Origin: Microbacterium sp. SLBN-154
Lineage (GTDB): Bacteria > Actinomycetota > Actinomycetes > Actinomycetales > Microbacteriaceae
NCBI RefSeq assembly: GCF_006715565.1
Contig: NZ_VFNL01000001.1
Location: 558,001-622,000 of the forward strand
Reading direction: 5' to 3'
Length of the DNA stretch: 64,000 nucleotides
Each line of letters starts with the position of its first letter. Positions within the stretch are counted from its first letter, which is position 1. The translations under genes and the position numbers were made by a program. Of the stretch, positions 17,086 through 25,711 are shown in pieces. The notes under the pieces are model-generated. The model did not search any database, had not been told where the DNA came from, and was given only the letters and a program-made list of their open reading frames with translations.

Positions 17086-17928
17086 TCACCCCAGCTCGAG
17101 GCTCGTGATCCCGAAGAGGCCGTCGGTGTCGATCCGCGGCGGCTCTCCCGTGTACATGCGGGCCGTCTCGAACGACGGCGCCCACCCCTGCGCCTGCGCC
17201 CACGCCACGGCGCGGGGATTGACGCCGGGCACGTCGACGGCGACCGAGGTCGCTCCGCGGTCCTCCGCGAGCGCGCTCACGAGGGCCGAGGCGATCGCAG
17301 CGTCATCGGTGAAGACGGGTCCGAGCCGCGAGGCGGCATGGGCATCGCGCAGCACCGCGAACCCGACGATCTCATCGCCGCGCAGGGCGACCCGGGCGCT
17401 GCGCGCGGGCAGGCTCACCCACGCCGCGAGGAATGCGTCGCGGGGCGCTCCGAAGAAGCGCCGGTCGTATGCCGCCAAGCGGTCGGACGGGATGTCACGC
17501 GCATCGACGAGGCGCACACCCGCGGGCGGCGGCGTCGCGGCAGGCCCACCCTCGTACCGGATGTTCGTCCATGCCGGGTGGAATCCCGACCGGCGGTAGT
17601 TGTCCTGCTGGGCGACGACGCCGTCGAGGGCGACGATTCGTCCCGCCATCCGCTTCATCCCGGCCCGCCAGGTCTGAAAACCGAGTCCCCGGCCCCGCAC
17701 GTCGGGACGGGCGATGTACATGCCGAGGAACCCGAACGCGTCGCCGTAGCCGATGACCGAGATGGATGTCACGGGCTCGCCGTCGAGCCGGCCGATCAGG
17801 AACCCGCGGGGGTCGGCGACAGCGAACGCCTGCGCGTCGGTGACGCCCGGGTTCCATCCCTCGGCGACCGCCCAGTCGGCCATCATCGTCACCTCGGCGG
17901 GGCTCGCCACGCCGACCTCGAATCCCAT
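17086..17928 (-). CDS. GNAT family N-acetyltransferase with C-terminal acetyltransferase-like domain
   Basis: This 280-residue protein opens VGVASPAEVTMMADWAVAEGWNPG, a signature of the subgroup that pairs an N-terminal GNAT domain with a second GNAT-fold domain. Motif A reads GMYIARPDVRGRGLGFQTWRAGM; the second half (about 150-275) includes FAVLRDAHAASRLGPVF. Start ATG at 17928. Substrate unknown. Confidence 0.88.
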   Translation of the reverse strand: MGFEVGVASPAEVTMMADWAVAEGWNPGVTDAQAFAVADPRGFLIGRLDGEPVTSISVIGYGDAFGFLGMYIARPDVRGRGLGFQTWRAGMKRMAGRIVALDGVVAQQDNYRRSGFHPAWTNIRYEGGPAATPPPAGVRLVDARDIPSDRLAAYDRRFFGAPRDAFLAAWVSLPARSARVALRGDEIVGFAVLRDAHAASRLGPVFTDDAAIASALVSALAEDRGATSVAVDVPGVNPRAVAWAQAQGWAPSFETARMYTGEPPRIDTDGLFGITSLELG

Positions 17929-18006
17929 GGTCAGACCGTAGCGCGTGGCGCCCGGGCGGTCAGCGCCGGGCAGTCCGGTTCGAGCCGGGTGGCCCGCTGA
18001 TGGCGC

Positions 18007-18038
18007 AGAACTTGACTCCGCCGTTGCGTCATAGTTCT
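18007..18038. promoter_or_regulatory. Candidate operator of the MFS/MerR operon
   Basis: AGAACTTGAC (18007-18016) faces GTCATAGTTCT (18028-18038), equal arms apart from one inserted base, and the left arm contains a -35-like TTGACT (18012). The site ends 10 bp before the transporter start, leaving almost no untranslated leader. MerR proteins bind inverted repeats within promoter spacers, so the MerR gene of this operon is the natural candidate ligand-sensing regulator. Confidence 0.5.
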
Positions 18039-18048
18039 GACTGGGTGC

Positions 18049-19305
18049 ATGAACGTCATCCCCGTCGCCTACCTCGCGTCCTACATGCTGTCGCTGCTGG
18101 GCAACTCCGTCGCCGGAATCGCCCTTCCGCTGATCGTCCTCCAGGTGACGGGGAGCGCCCTCGGGGCCGGCGCGGTGGCGGCCGCGACCGCGATCCCCGC
18201 CGTCCTTGCCGGCCTCGTGATGGGGGTGGTGATCGACAGGATCAACCGGCGAACCTCCTCGGTCATCACCGATCTCGTGTCAGCCGCATCGATCGCCGCG
18301 CTCCCGCTGATCGACCTGATCTCCGGGTTGAGCCTTGGATGGTTCATCCTGTTCGGGATCATCGGCTCGCTCGGGGATGTACCGGGCATGACCGCCCGCG
18401 ACGCTCTCCTGCCTGCGATCGTGCGTCACGGTGGGATCGGAGCCGAGCGACTCATGGGCATCCGCGAGACGCTCGGCGCCGCCGCGCTGCTGCTCGGGCC
18501 GGCCGCGGCAGGAACGCTCATGGTCCTGTTCGACGGCTCGACCGTTCTCTGGATCACCGCGGCGACGTCGCTGTCCGCGGCACTGCTCACGCTCGTGATT
18601 CCCCGCCGTGTCGGCGTGGTCTTCGTCCCGACCCGCGCCGCCGGCAGCGCGCGCACCAGCGGCTGGACGCAGCTGCGCGACGGGTGGCGGGTGCTGTTCC
18701 GCAGCCCGTTCCTCGTGATGACGACGACGCTGAGCCTCATCTCCGTGATCGTGCTGTCGTCGATGCAGGGACTGATCCTTCCGGTGCACTTCTCGCTCAT
18801 CGATCAGCCCGGAATGCTCGGCTTCGTCCTCACGGCCCTCGCGGGGGGAATGCTGGTGGGCGGCACGATTTACTCCGTCGCCGGCGCGCGGGGCCGGCGA
18901 CGGACGTGGTTCCTCATCGGGCTGTTCGGCAGCGCCGCGGGCTTCGGGGTCATCGCGGTCCTTCCCGATGTCTGGGTCGTGTTCGCGGGTGCCTTCATCG
19001 TCGGACTCTCCAGCGGGCTGTTCGGCAGTCTCATCGGCGTGCTGATGATCGAGCGGATTCCGGAGCAGATGCGGGGGCGGGTGATGGGCACGCAGAACGC
19101 GATCATGACCGCCGCGCCCGCGGTGGGCATCGTCGCTGCAGCGGTGCTCACCGAGTACGCGGGCGTGAACGTCGCCGCGATCGCCCTGGCCGGCGTGTGG
19201 ATCATCGCGCTCGCGCTCGGGGTGTTCGCCCGCCCGCTGCGTAGTCTGGAGCGGGGAAGCGCGGGGCCGGGCGGAGCCGAGACGGTGGTGAACGAGCGTG
19301 CGTAG
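18049..19305 (+). CDS. MFS transporter (drug exporter type)
   Basis: The 418-residue protein has about 12 hydrophobic helices. It begins MNVIPVAYLASYMLSLLGNSVAGIALPLIVLQVTGS and has the MFS motif-A region as GVVIDRINRRTSSVITD between helices 2 and 3. This resembles macrolide-efflux-like exporters of the DHA3 type. Its stop overlaps the start of a MerR regulator by 8 bp, so the two are co-translated; the pair suggests inducible efflux of a small molecule. Confidence 0.9.
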   Translation: MNVIPVAYLASYMLSLLGNSVAGIALPLIVLQVTGSALGAGAVAAATAIPAVLAGLVMGVVIDRINRRTSSVITDLVSAASIAALPLIDLISGLSLGWFILFGIIGSLGDVPGMTARDALLPAIVRHGGIGAERLMGIRETLGAAALLLGPAAAGTLMVLFDGSTVLWITAATSLSAALLTLVIPRRVGVVFVPTRAAGSARTSGWTQLRDGWRVLFRSPFLVMTTTLSLISVIVLSSMQGLILPVHFSLIDQPGMLGFVLTALAGGMLVGGTIYSVAGARGRRRTWFLIGLFGSAAGFGVIAVLPDVWVVFAGAFIVGLSSGLFGSLIGVLMIERIPEQMRGRVMGTQNAIMTAAPAVGIVAAAVLTEYAGVNVAAIALAGVWIIALALGVFARPLRSLERGSAGPGGAETVVNERA

Positions 19306-20050
19306 TGCAGAGCTGGCCCGACTGGCCGGGGTCACCGTTCGCGCTCTGCGCCACTACCATCAGGTCGGCGTGCTCGCTGAACCTCCGCGCGGGTCGAACG
19401 GATACCGCGACTACGACGTGCACGACCTGGTTCGGTTGCTGCGGATCCGGCGGCTGGCGTCGCTCGGCGTTCCCCTGGAGCGCATGCCCGACCTCCTCGA
19501 TGCATCATCCGACGGTGCCGCACTGCTCGACGAGCTCGACGCCGAGCTCGCGGAGCAGATCGCGCGCCTCGCCGAGCAGCGCGCCCTCATCGCGCGGGTC
19601 CGTGCGCTGGATGCCCCGCCCGACGTCCCCGCCGAGTTGGCGCCGTTCCTGGCGTTCTTCGCTGCGGCGGGTGCCCCGTCGGAGCTCACTCGGATCGATC
19701 GCGACCAGTCCGTCCTGCTCGCGCATCTCGTCGGTGACGAGCGGATGCCTCAGCTGGTGCGCTTCTACGAGAGGATCAGCGATCCCGCCATCGCTCCCGC
19801 GGTCGTCGCCTTCTCGGAGCGGTTCGCTGACCTGGGTCCCGACACTCCCGAGCAGGAGACCGCAGCGCTGGTGTCGGACTTCATGAGCGCCTTCGGCCCA
19901 CTTCTCACCGAGTCGTCCGCAGACGCGATGCTGACGATGAGCCGCGCCGCCGAGCAGCTGATCGCCGAGTACACCGGCGACGTGCTGAACCCCACGCAGC
20001 GACGGGTCCTCGCCGATCTCGCCGCGGCGGTCGACGACCGTCTCGCCTGA
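19298..20050 (+). CDS. MerR family transcriptional regulator
   Basis: The 250-residue regulator starts at GTG 19298, overlapping the transporter gene. The MerR winged helix is at residues 1-70 (RSAELARLAGVTVRALRHYHQVGVLAEPPRGSNGYRDYDVHDLVRLLRIRRLASLGVPL), followed by a dimerisation helix (about 75-115) and a helical C-terminal effector domain (about 120-250). It probably controls the operon through the inverted repeat at 18007-18038. Confidence 0.92.
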   Translation: MRSAELARLAGVTVRALRHYHQVGVLAEPPRGSNGYRDYDVHDLVRLLRIRRLASLGVPLERMPDLLDASSDGAALLDELDAELAEQIARLAEQRALIARVRALDAPPDVPAELAPFLAFFAAAGAPSELTRIDRDQSVLLAHLVGDERMPQLVRFYERISDPAIAPAVVAFSERFADLGPDTPEQETAALVSDFMSAFGPLLTESSADAMLTMSRAAEQLIAEYTGDVLNPTQRRVLADLAAAVDDRLA

Positions 20051-20069
20051 CCGATCGACGGCCCGCCCC

Positions 20070-20786
20070 TCAGTCCTTCTCGCCGAAGCCGTCCTTCACC
20101 AGATCCCGCAGGGCGGCGACCGCCTTCTCGGCGTCGGGCCCGTCGGCCTCGATCCGCAGGACATCGCCCTTCGACGCTCCCAGGGACAGGAGGCCGACCA
20201 TGCTGTTGGCCTTCACCGGTCCCGCTCCCGAGGTGGCGTTGGAGATGCGGATGTCGGCGGTGAACGTCCGCACGGTGCGCACGAGCGTCGCCGCGGGGCG
20301 CGAGTGCAGCCCGACCTTGTTCACCAGCGGCTCCTCGGCGGTGATCCCGTCGGCCGGCGCAGGCGCAGTATCCGCCGGTTCCGGTGCTCCGTCCGACTCG
20401 TCCCGCCGCTTCGCGGCCAGGGCGCCCCGGGCTTCGGCGGCGACCTCGTCGAGCGTGGCGCCCGACAGGGCACGCACGATGCCCGCGGTCATGCCCTCGA
20501 CGAACGGCCCGTCGCTGATGCGCACCGGATGGGTCGACTCCCGCAGGTCGAGGGCGAGCTCAGCGCTCAGCACCGCCGAGCCGAGGTCGGTCATGATGAG
20601 CACGCCGTCGGCGTCGGCGAGCTCGTCGATCGCCTCCGCGATCGCTGCCGCGTCGGTGCCGAACCCTTCCTGGGCGCCCGAAGCGATCCGCACCGGCGGC
20701 GGTTCGTCGTGCACCATCTGCATCGCGAGGTCGAGCGCCGCCTCGGCGAGGGGCTGACTGTGCGAGACGATGACGAACCCGATCAC
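20070..20786 (-). CDS. dhaM: Dihydroxyacetone kinase phosphotransfer subunit DhaM with HPr domain
   Basis: This 238-residue protein passes phosphate from the PTS to DhaL-ADP. Residues 1-130 form the mannose-type EIIA domain with phosphoacceptor His9 (VSHSQ). A Pro/Ala/Glu linker (about 130-150) follows, then an HPr domain with His161 in GLHSRPAA and the regulatory-serine region NSMVGLLSLG. The EI-like domain of enterobacterial DhaM is missing, so general enzyme I must feed it. Last gene of dhaK-dhaL-dhaM, overlapping dhaL by 4 bp. Confidence 0.95.
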   Translation of the reverse strand: MIGFVIVSHSQPLAEAALDLAMQMVHDEPPPVRIASGAQEGFGTDAAAIAEAIDELADADGVLIMTDLGSAVLSAELALDLRESTHPVRISDGPFVEGMTAGIVRALSGATLDEVAAEARGALAAKRRDESDGAPEPADTAPAPADGITAEEPLVNKVGLHSRPAATLVRTVRTFTADIRISNATSGAGPVKANSMVGLLSLGASKGDVLRIEADGPDAEKAVAALRDLVKDGFGEKD

Positions 20787-21430
20787 CCCGCAGACTCCGA
20801 CAGCGCCTCACTCATCGTCCGCAGCAGGATCGCCGCCGACACCGAACCGGGGTCGATGTGCCCGGCGCTGCGCTCGCCGAGGTACGAGGCGCGGCCCTTG
20901 CGCGCGACGAGCGGCTCGGTGGCATCCGATCCCTCCTGCGCCGCCTCCGCGGCCGCCGTCACCGCATCCGCTGCGGACGCGCCCGAGGCCACCGACGCCG
21001 ACAGCGCCTCGATCGCCGGGTCGAGTGCGTCGATCATGGTCTTGTCACCCACCTCGGCGTGACCCCGGGCGACGACACCGGCGACGCCTGCCCGCAGCGC
21101 CTTCTCCACGTCGGCCGCGCTCATCTCCCCGTCGGGGGGAGAATTCTTCCCCATCTCGAGAAAGAAGGTGCCGTAGAGCGGCCCGGCCGCACCGCCGACG
21201 GACGAGATCAGCGTCATCCCGACCGTTTTGAACAGGGCCGGGATGTCGGCGGGCGAGCCTGCATCGAGCTTCGCGGTGATCGCGGTGAACCCACGGTTCA
21301 TGTTGGTGCCGTGGTCGGCATCGCCGATCGCCGAGTCGAGCTGGGTGAGGTAGTCGGCGTTCTCGCTGAGCGCCGCGGCGGCGCGGCGGAGCCAGTCCTG
21401 CAGCGTGGCAGTGGTGACGGCATCCGTCAT
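20783..21430 (-). CDS. dhaL: Dihydroxyacetone kinase ADP-binding subunit DhaL
   Basis: The 215-residue subunit holds ADP, which is rephosphorylated in place by DhaM and donates phosphate to dihydroxyacetone on DhaK. The Mg-binding motif GDADHGTNM (D37, D39) is present, with GGAAGPLYGTFF and GHIDPGSVSAAILL further on. The ATG at 21430 is one base from the dhaK stop; the ATGA overlap with dhaM shows translational coupling. Confidence 0.95.
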   Translation of the reverse strand: MTDAVTTATLQDWLRRAAAALSENADYLTQLDSAIGDADHGTNMNRGFTAITAKLDAGSPADIPALFKTVGMTLISSVGGAAGPLYGTFFLEMGKNSPPDGEMSAADVEKALRAGVAGVVARGHAEVGDKTMIDALDPAIEALSASVASGASAADAVTAAAEAAQEGSDATEPLVARKGRASYLGERSAGHIDPGSVSAAILLRTMSEALSESAG

Positions 21431-21431
21431 C

Positions 21432-22427
21432 TCAGGCACCCCACCGCAGGCCGCTGGTGTTGACGGGGGCATCCCAGAGGCGCAGCACCTCGTCATCCGC
21501 CTGGGTGAGGGTGAGCGAGCACCCCGCCATGTCGAGGCTCGTGATGTAGTCGCCGACGAGGGAACGAGCAACGTCGATCCCGCGCTGCTTCAGCGCCGCG
21601 GCCACTTCGGCGTAGACGACGTACAACTCGATCAGCGGGGTGCCGCCGAGGCCGGTGAGCAGGGCGATCACCGGTCCGCCGGTGAAGTCGAGGTCGGCTG
21701 TGATCGAGGAGACGAGCTCCTCGGCGATGTCGTGCGCGCTCGCGAGCGGCTTGCGCGTGCGACCCGGCTCGCCGTGGATCCCGACGCCCATCTCGATCTG
21801 GTCCTCCGGGAGGTCGAAGCTGGGCTTCCCGGCTGAGGGGACGGTGCAGCTGGTGAGAGCGACGCCCATCGACCGGCTCGCCTTCGAGACCTTCTCGGCC
21901 ACGGCGGCCACCTCGGCGAGGGGGCGGCCTTCGGCGGCGGCGGCCCCGGCGACCTTCTCGACGATCACCGTGCCGCCGATGCCCCGGCGCCCGGCCGTCC
22001 AGGTCGAGTCCTCGACCGCGACGTCGTCGGCCACCAGGACCGACGCCGTCTCGATCCCCTCATCCTTGGCGAGGTCGGCGGCCATTTCGAAGTTCAGCAC
22101 GTCGCCGGTGTAGTTCTTCACGATGAAGAGCACGCCGGCGCCGGTGTTCACCTTCGTCGCAGCGGCGAGCATCTGGTCGGGGGTGGGCGAGGTGAAGATC
22201 TCGCCCGCGCAGGCCGCGGCGAGCATGCCCGGGCCGACGAAACCGCTGTGCAACGGCTCGTGCCCCGAGCCGCCGCCCGAGACGAGCGCGACCTGGCCTT
22301 CGCTGCCGGCGGTCGGGCGCAGGACCAGGCGGTTCTCGTGGTCGACCTCGAGTTCGGGATGGGCGGCTTCCACCCCTCGCAGCGCGTCAGCGAGCACCGT
22401 TGCGGGGGCATTGATGAGCTTCTTCAT
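21432..22427 (-). CDS. dhaK: Dihydroxyacetone kinase substrate-binding subunit DhaK
   Basis: The 331-residue subunit binds dihydroxyacetone covalently through His218 (MGVGIHGEPG), the same number as in E. coli. GGGSGHEPLH (51-60) closes over the substrate. First gene of the operon; ATG at 22427 sits behind GAGGAGACCC. With DhaL and DhaM it yields dihydroxyacetone phosphate for glycolysis. No glycerol dehydrogenase or DhaR regulator lies next to it. Confidence 0.96.
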   Translation of the reverse strand: MKKLINAPATVLADALRGVEAAHPELEVDHENRLVLRPTAGSEGQVALVSGGGSGHEPLHSGFVGPGMLAAACAGEIFTSPTPDQMLAAATKVNTGAGVLFIVKNYTGDVLNFEMAADLAKDEGIETASVLVADDVAVEDSTWTAGRRGIGGTVIVEKVAGAAAAEGRPLAEVAAVAEKVSKASRSMGVALTSCTVPSAGKPSFDLPEDQIEMGVGIHGEPGRTRKPLASAHDIAEELVSSITADLDFTGGPVIALLTGLGGTPLIELYVVYAEVAAALKQRGIDVARSLVGDYITSLDMAGCSLTLTQADDEVLRLWDAPVNTSGLRWGA

Positions 22428-22602
22428 GCGGGTCTCCTCTTCATCGAGTGCCTGGGTGGGCGGCGCGGTCATCGGGGCGCGCACCTGAGACGACAGTAGA
22501 CACATCCGGTGGGGTTTCGGTATGGGTTCTTGGGGAGTTCGAAGCGACGCCGCGCGAGCGCCGCAGTGGAATGCCGGCACACCCGCGGGGGTTGAAGGGC
22601 AC

Positions 22603-23481
22603 ATGGATGCCGCGGGCCAGACCTCTTCCCTCATCGCCGACGACACGGCGATGGGCCCGGTGACCCTTCTCGTCGGCGACCTCGACGTGATGACGCGGTT
22701 CTACCGCGACGTCGTCACCCTCGAGGTGCTGAGCGCCGAGGGCGACACCGTCACTCTCGGGCGTACGGGGCGACCCATCGTCATCCTCGTCCACGCGCCC
22801 GAGCTCCGTCATGCGCCGCAGGGCGCGGCCGGGCTCTACCACACGGCCATCCTGTTCGAGTCGCAGGCGGCGCTCGCCGCCGCCGTGTACTCGGTCGCGC
22901 GCCAAGCACCGCAGACCTTCACGGGCAGCGCCGATCACCTGGTCAGCCAGGCGTTCTACTTCACCGATCCCGAGGGCAACGGCATCGAGCTGTACTGGGA
23001 TCGCCAGCGCACGGAGTGGTCGTGGACCCACGGGCGCGTCGAGATGGGGACGCTCTTCCTCGATCCCAATGCGTTCCTCCGCGAGCATCTGACGGAGGAT
23101 GCCGCGGCGGGCGCCACCGCCCGTGACGCCGCCGGGGTGGGACATGTGCATCTGTCGGTGGGCGATATCGCCAGCGCGCGGGCGTTCTACGTCGACGGGC
23201 TCGGTTTCGCCGAGACCGCCGAATTCCGGGGTTCGGCCCTCTTCGTCAGCGCGGGCGGCTACCACCATCACATGGCCATGAACGTCTGGAACTCGCGGGG
23301 TGCCGGTCCTCGCATGCCGGCGCTCGGGCTCGGGCGGGTCGACCTGGTGCTCCCCGGCGCCGACGACCTCGGCGAGCTCGGTGAGCGGCTGCGTCACCAC
23401 GGCGTCGCGGTGCGCGACGACGGCCGAGGGCTCTCCTTCGACGACCCCTGGAGGAACGCGGTCTTCGCCACCGTCGCCTGA
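22603..23481 (+). CDS. VOC family protein, catechol 2,3-dioxygenase-like
   Basis: The 292-residue protein has two glyoxalase/dioxygenase halves. Half one: GPVTLLVGDLDVMTRFYRDVVTLEVL, with LYHTAILFE and TDPEGNGIELYWDR; half two: GVGHVHLSVGDIASARAFYVDGLGFAE, with HHHMAMNVW and DPWRNAVF. The His/His/Glu metal set is plausible (VGHVHL, HHHMA and a late acidic residue). It resembles Bacillus CatE. ATG at 22603 follows GAAGGG; an ATG at 22522 in frame looks too early. Confidence 0.87.
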   Translation: MDAAGQTSSLIADDTAMGPVTLLVGDLDVMTRFYRDVVTLEVLSAEGDTVTLGRTGRPIVILVHAPELRHAPQGAAGLYHTAILFESQAALAAAVYSVARQAPQTFTGSADHLVSQAFYFTDPEGNGIELYWDRQRTEWSWTHGRVEMGTLFLDPNAFLREHLTEDAAAGATARDAAGVGHVHLSVGDIASARAFYVDGLGFAETAEFRGSALFVSAGGYHHHMAMNVWNSRGAGPRMPALGLGRVDLVLPGADDLGELGERLRHHGVAVRDDGRGLSFDDPWRNAVFATVA

Positions 23482-23537
23482 TGACCCGTCTCGTGTCAGA
23501 CGAAGGTGCGACGCCGGCGGTGGCGACGGTCAGGCGT

Positions 23538-23554
23538 GCCGACGACTCGTCGGC
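23538..23554. terminator. Short palindrome between convergent genes
   Basis: GCCGACGACTCGTCGGC is a perfect 8-bp-arm palindrome in the 106-bp gap between the convergent VOC and VanZ genes. It may act as a weak bidirectional terminator; no T-run is visible. Confidence 0.3.
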
Positions 23555-23587
23555 CTCGAGATGGTGGTCGCTGGCCTCGCCGGACGA

Positions 23588-24073
23588 TCACGGCGTCGAC
23601 ATCGCGTCCTGGACCGACACATTCGACTGACCACGCCCGCGTCCCGGCCAGGCGGGATGGCGGCGGATGAGGGCGGCGACAGCCACGCCGACCACCGCGC
23701 CCAGCCCATTCGCGACGAGGTCCCGCGGGTGGGAGATGCGGTCGAGGGGGATCTGCGCCAGCTCGATCCCGAGGGTGAGCAGCAGAGGCAGCGCGAGCGC
23801 CAGCACGCCCCGCAGGAGCAGACCGGTGGCAACACCGATCGGCACGAACATCAGGACGTTCAGCAGGATCTCGAGGCTCCGCCCGTCGGTCCACGCCGCC
23901 TCATCCGTCCACGCGGCGGGGTTGAGGATGCCCCAGCGCGCCTCCGACCCCTCGGTCGCCCACGGCAGCGGGCGAAGGGTCACCCAGAGGACGAGGCTCG
24001 TGTAGAGCGCGCCCAGCAGGAACACAGCGGCCGACACCGTCCGTCGAACGGCGGGCGAGGCGGGGCTGCTCAT
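23588..24073 (-). CDS. VanZ family membrane protein
   Basis: The 161-residue membrane protein has four hydrophobic segments with the VanZ pattern: an early charged loop after helix 1 (LRPLPW), NVLMFVPIG in helix 2, GIELAQ in helix 3, and RDLVANGLGAVVG in helix 4. VanZ-like proteins are linked to glycopeptide or envelope-stress tolerance, but no van genes are here. ATG at 24073; a longer frame to 24130 adds a non-hydrophobic stretch and is less likely. Confidence 0.88.
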   Translation of the reverse strand: MSSPASPAVRRTVSAAVFLLGALYTSLVLWVTLRPLPWATEGSEARWGILNPAAWTDEAAWTDGRSLEILLNVLMFVPIGVATGLLLRGVLALALPLLLTLGIELAQIPLDRISHPRDLVANGLGAVVGVAVAALIRRHPAWPGRGRGQSNVSVQDAMSTP

Positions 24074-24176
24074 GGTTCGATCGAACCGGTCGTGCACCGT
24101 CACGTCAACGCGATACGGCAACCCCAGCACCTCTGCACCGCGCTTTCCCAGGCGTCACGGGGTGGCCGGAGCGCGC

Positions 24177-24482
24177 TCACCGCCGAGCCAGCGCGTCCCA
24201 GTCGACGTCGATCATCCGGGGCTTCCGGCGCGAGATGCGCGCCCGGAGGACCGTTCCCACCTCGGGCCAGTACCGCTTGTCGAGGACGACCTCGGTCCGC
24301 AGCGTCTCGCCTTCGATCTCGGGCACCTCGAGAGCGAGCTCCATCGTGCACGTCTGGTAGCGCCGGCGGAGGGTGGGCGGCGTGAGGGAGAGGATGCGGA
24401 TGGTGCCCACGTACGCGTCCGCCATCGTCGATCCGCTCAGGCGCTCGAGCGTTTCGGCCGCCCCATCTTCCCAGTCCTCCAT
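24177..24482 (-). CDS. Conserved hypothetical protein
   Basis: This 101-residue protein has no signal peptide, membrane segment or Cys cluster. It looks like a small beta-rich domain: TIRILSLTPPTLRRRYQTCTMELALEVPEIEGETLRTEVVLDKRYWPEVGTVLRARI. Normal codon use and a clean start (ATG 24482) support it as a real gene, but I recognise no family. Confidence 0.6.
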   Translation of the reverse strand: MEDWEDGAAETLERLSGSTMADAYVGTIRILSLTPPTLRRRYQTCTMELALEVPEIEGETLRTEVVLDKRYWPEVGTVLRARISRRKPRMIDVDWDALARR

Positions 24483-24667
24483 GGTGCGAGCGTAGCGGGC
24501 AGGGTGCGCCTGTCCCCGCGCGCGTCACGACCCGTCACTTTTCGCGGTCTCGGTCTCCGCCGAGCCGCCGTTCTCGACGGGTCGCCGCGGGCCGATGCGC
24601 GGACGACGGGACCCACGCCGCTCGCGCTGTGCTTCGATGAAGACATGACGCTGCAGGGGAGAACGCG

Positions 24668-25711
24668 ATGAAAGCCACCCTCATGTACGGCGCCGGAGAC
24701 GTGCGGATCGAAGACGTCGCCGACCCCGTCATCCAGCAGCCGACCGACGCGATCGTCCGCACCGTCCGCACCTGCATCTGCGGCTCCGACCTGCATCCCT
24801 ATCACTCGATGAAGCCGTCTGCGCGAGGTCAGAGCATGGGCCACGAGCTGCTGGGCGTCGTGGAGGAGACCGGGCCCGAGGTGACCACGGTGAAGAAGGG
24901 CGACCTCGTCATCGCCCCGTTCGCCTGGTCGGACAACACGTGCCCGACCTGCCGGGACGGCTTTCAGACCGCCTGCCCGCACGGCGGGTTCTACGCCACG
25001 CGCCAGACCGCGGGCCTCCAGGCCGAGCTCTCCCGCATCCCTCTCGCCGACGGCAGCCTCGTCGCCGTTCCCGGAGTGACCGAGGATGACACCGCGGTGC
25101 TCCCCTCGCTCCTGACCCTGTCGGATGTGTATCTCACCGGCTACCACGCGGCCTTCATGGCGCGGGTGCGTCCCGGCCAGTCGGTCACCGTCGTCGGCGA
25201 CGGGGCCGTGGGTCTGTCGGCGGTGCTCGCAGCGAAGCAGATGGGCGCGGAGACCATCATCCTGATGGGACGCCACCGGGCGCGCACCGACCTGGGCGTG
25301 GAGTGGGGTGCCACCCACGTCGTGCCCGAGCGTGGCGATGAGGGCGTCCAGCGCGTCCTCGACATCACCGACGGCCTCGGAACCCACGCCGTGCTCGAAG
25401 CGGTCGGACACATGCCCGCCTACGAGCAGTCGTACCGTGTCGCGCGGACGGGGGGAGTGATCTCCCGGGTCGGCGTGCCGCAGTACGAGGAGGCGGGGGT
25501 AGGCTTCCGCTCGCTCTTCGGACGGAACCTCACGCTCACCGGCGGCCCCGCGCCCGTCCGCGCGTACATCGAGGACGCGATCCCGCAGGTTCTCGACGGC
25601 ACGATCGAGCCCGGTCGCGTCTTCGACGTCACGATGCCGCTCGACGAGGTGCCGGCCGGGTATGCCGCCATGGACGCGCGCGCAGCACTCAAAGTCCTCG
25701 TGACCGTGTGA
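24668..25711 (+). CDS. Zinc-dependent alcohol dehydrogenase family protein
   Basis: The 347-residue medium-chain dehydrogenase has catalytic zinc ligands CICGSDLHPYH and GHELLGVVEE, and the NAD(P)-binding motif VVGDGAVGLSAVLAAKQMGA. The structural-zinc loop (NTCPTCRDGFQTACPHG) carries three of the usual four Cys in a spaced pattern. ATG at 24668 follows GGAGAACGCG. Its stop overlaps the GTG start of the MFS transporter by 4 bp, so the two form an operon, perhaps for export or detoxification of an alcohol or aldehyde. Confidence 0.92.
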   Translation: MKATLMYGAGDVRIEDVADPVIQQPTDAIVRTVRTCICGSDLHPYHSMKPSARGQSMGHELLGVVEETGPEVTTVKKGDLVIAPFAWSDNTCPTCRDGFQTACPHGGFYATRQTAGLQAELSRIPLADGSLVAVPGVTEDDTAVLPSLLTLSDVYLTGYHAAFMARVRPGQSVTVVGDGAVGLSAVLAAKQMGAETIILMGRHRARTDLGVEWGATHVVPERGDEGVQRVLDITDGLGTHAVLEAVGHMPAYEQSYRVARTGGVISRVGVPQYEEAGVGFRSLFGRNLTLTGGPAPVRAYIEDAIPQVLDGTIEPGRVFDVTMPLDEVPAGYAAMDARAALKVLVTV

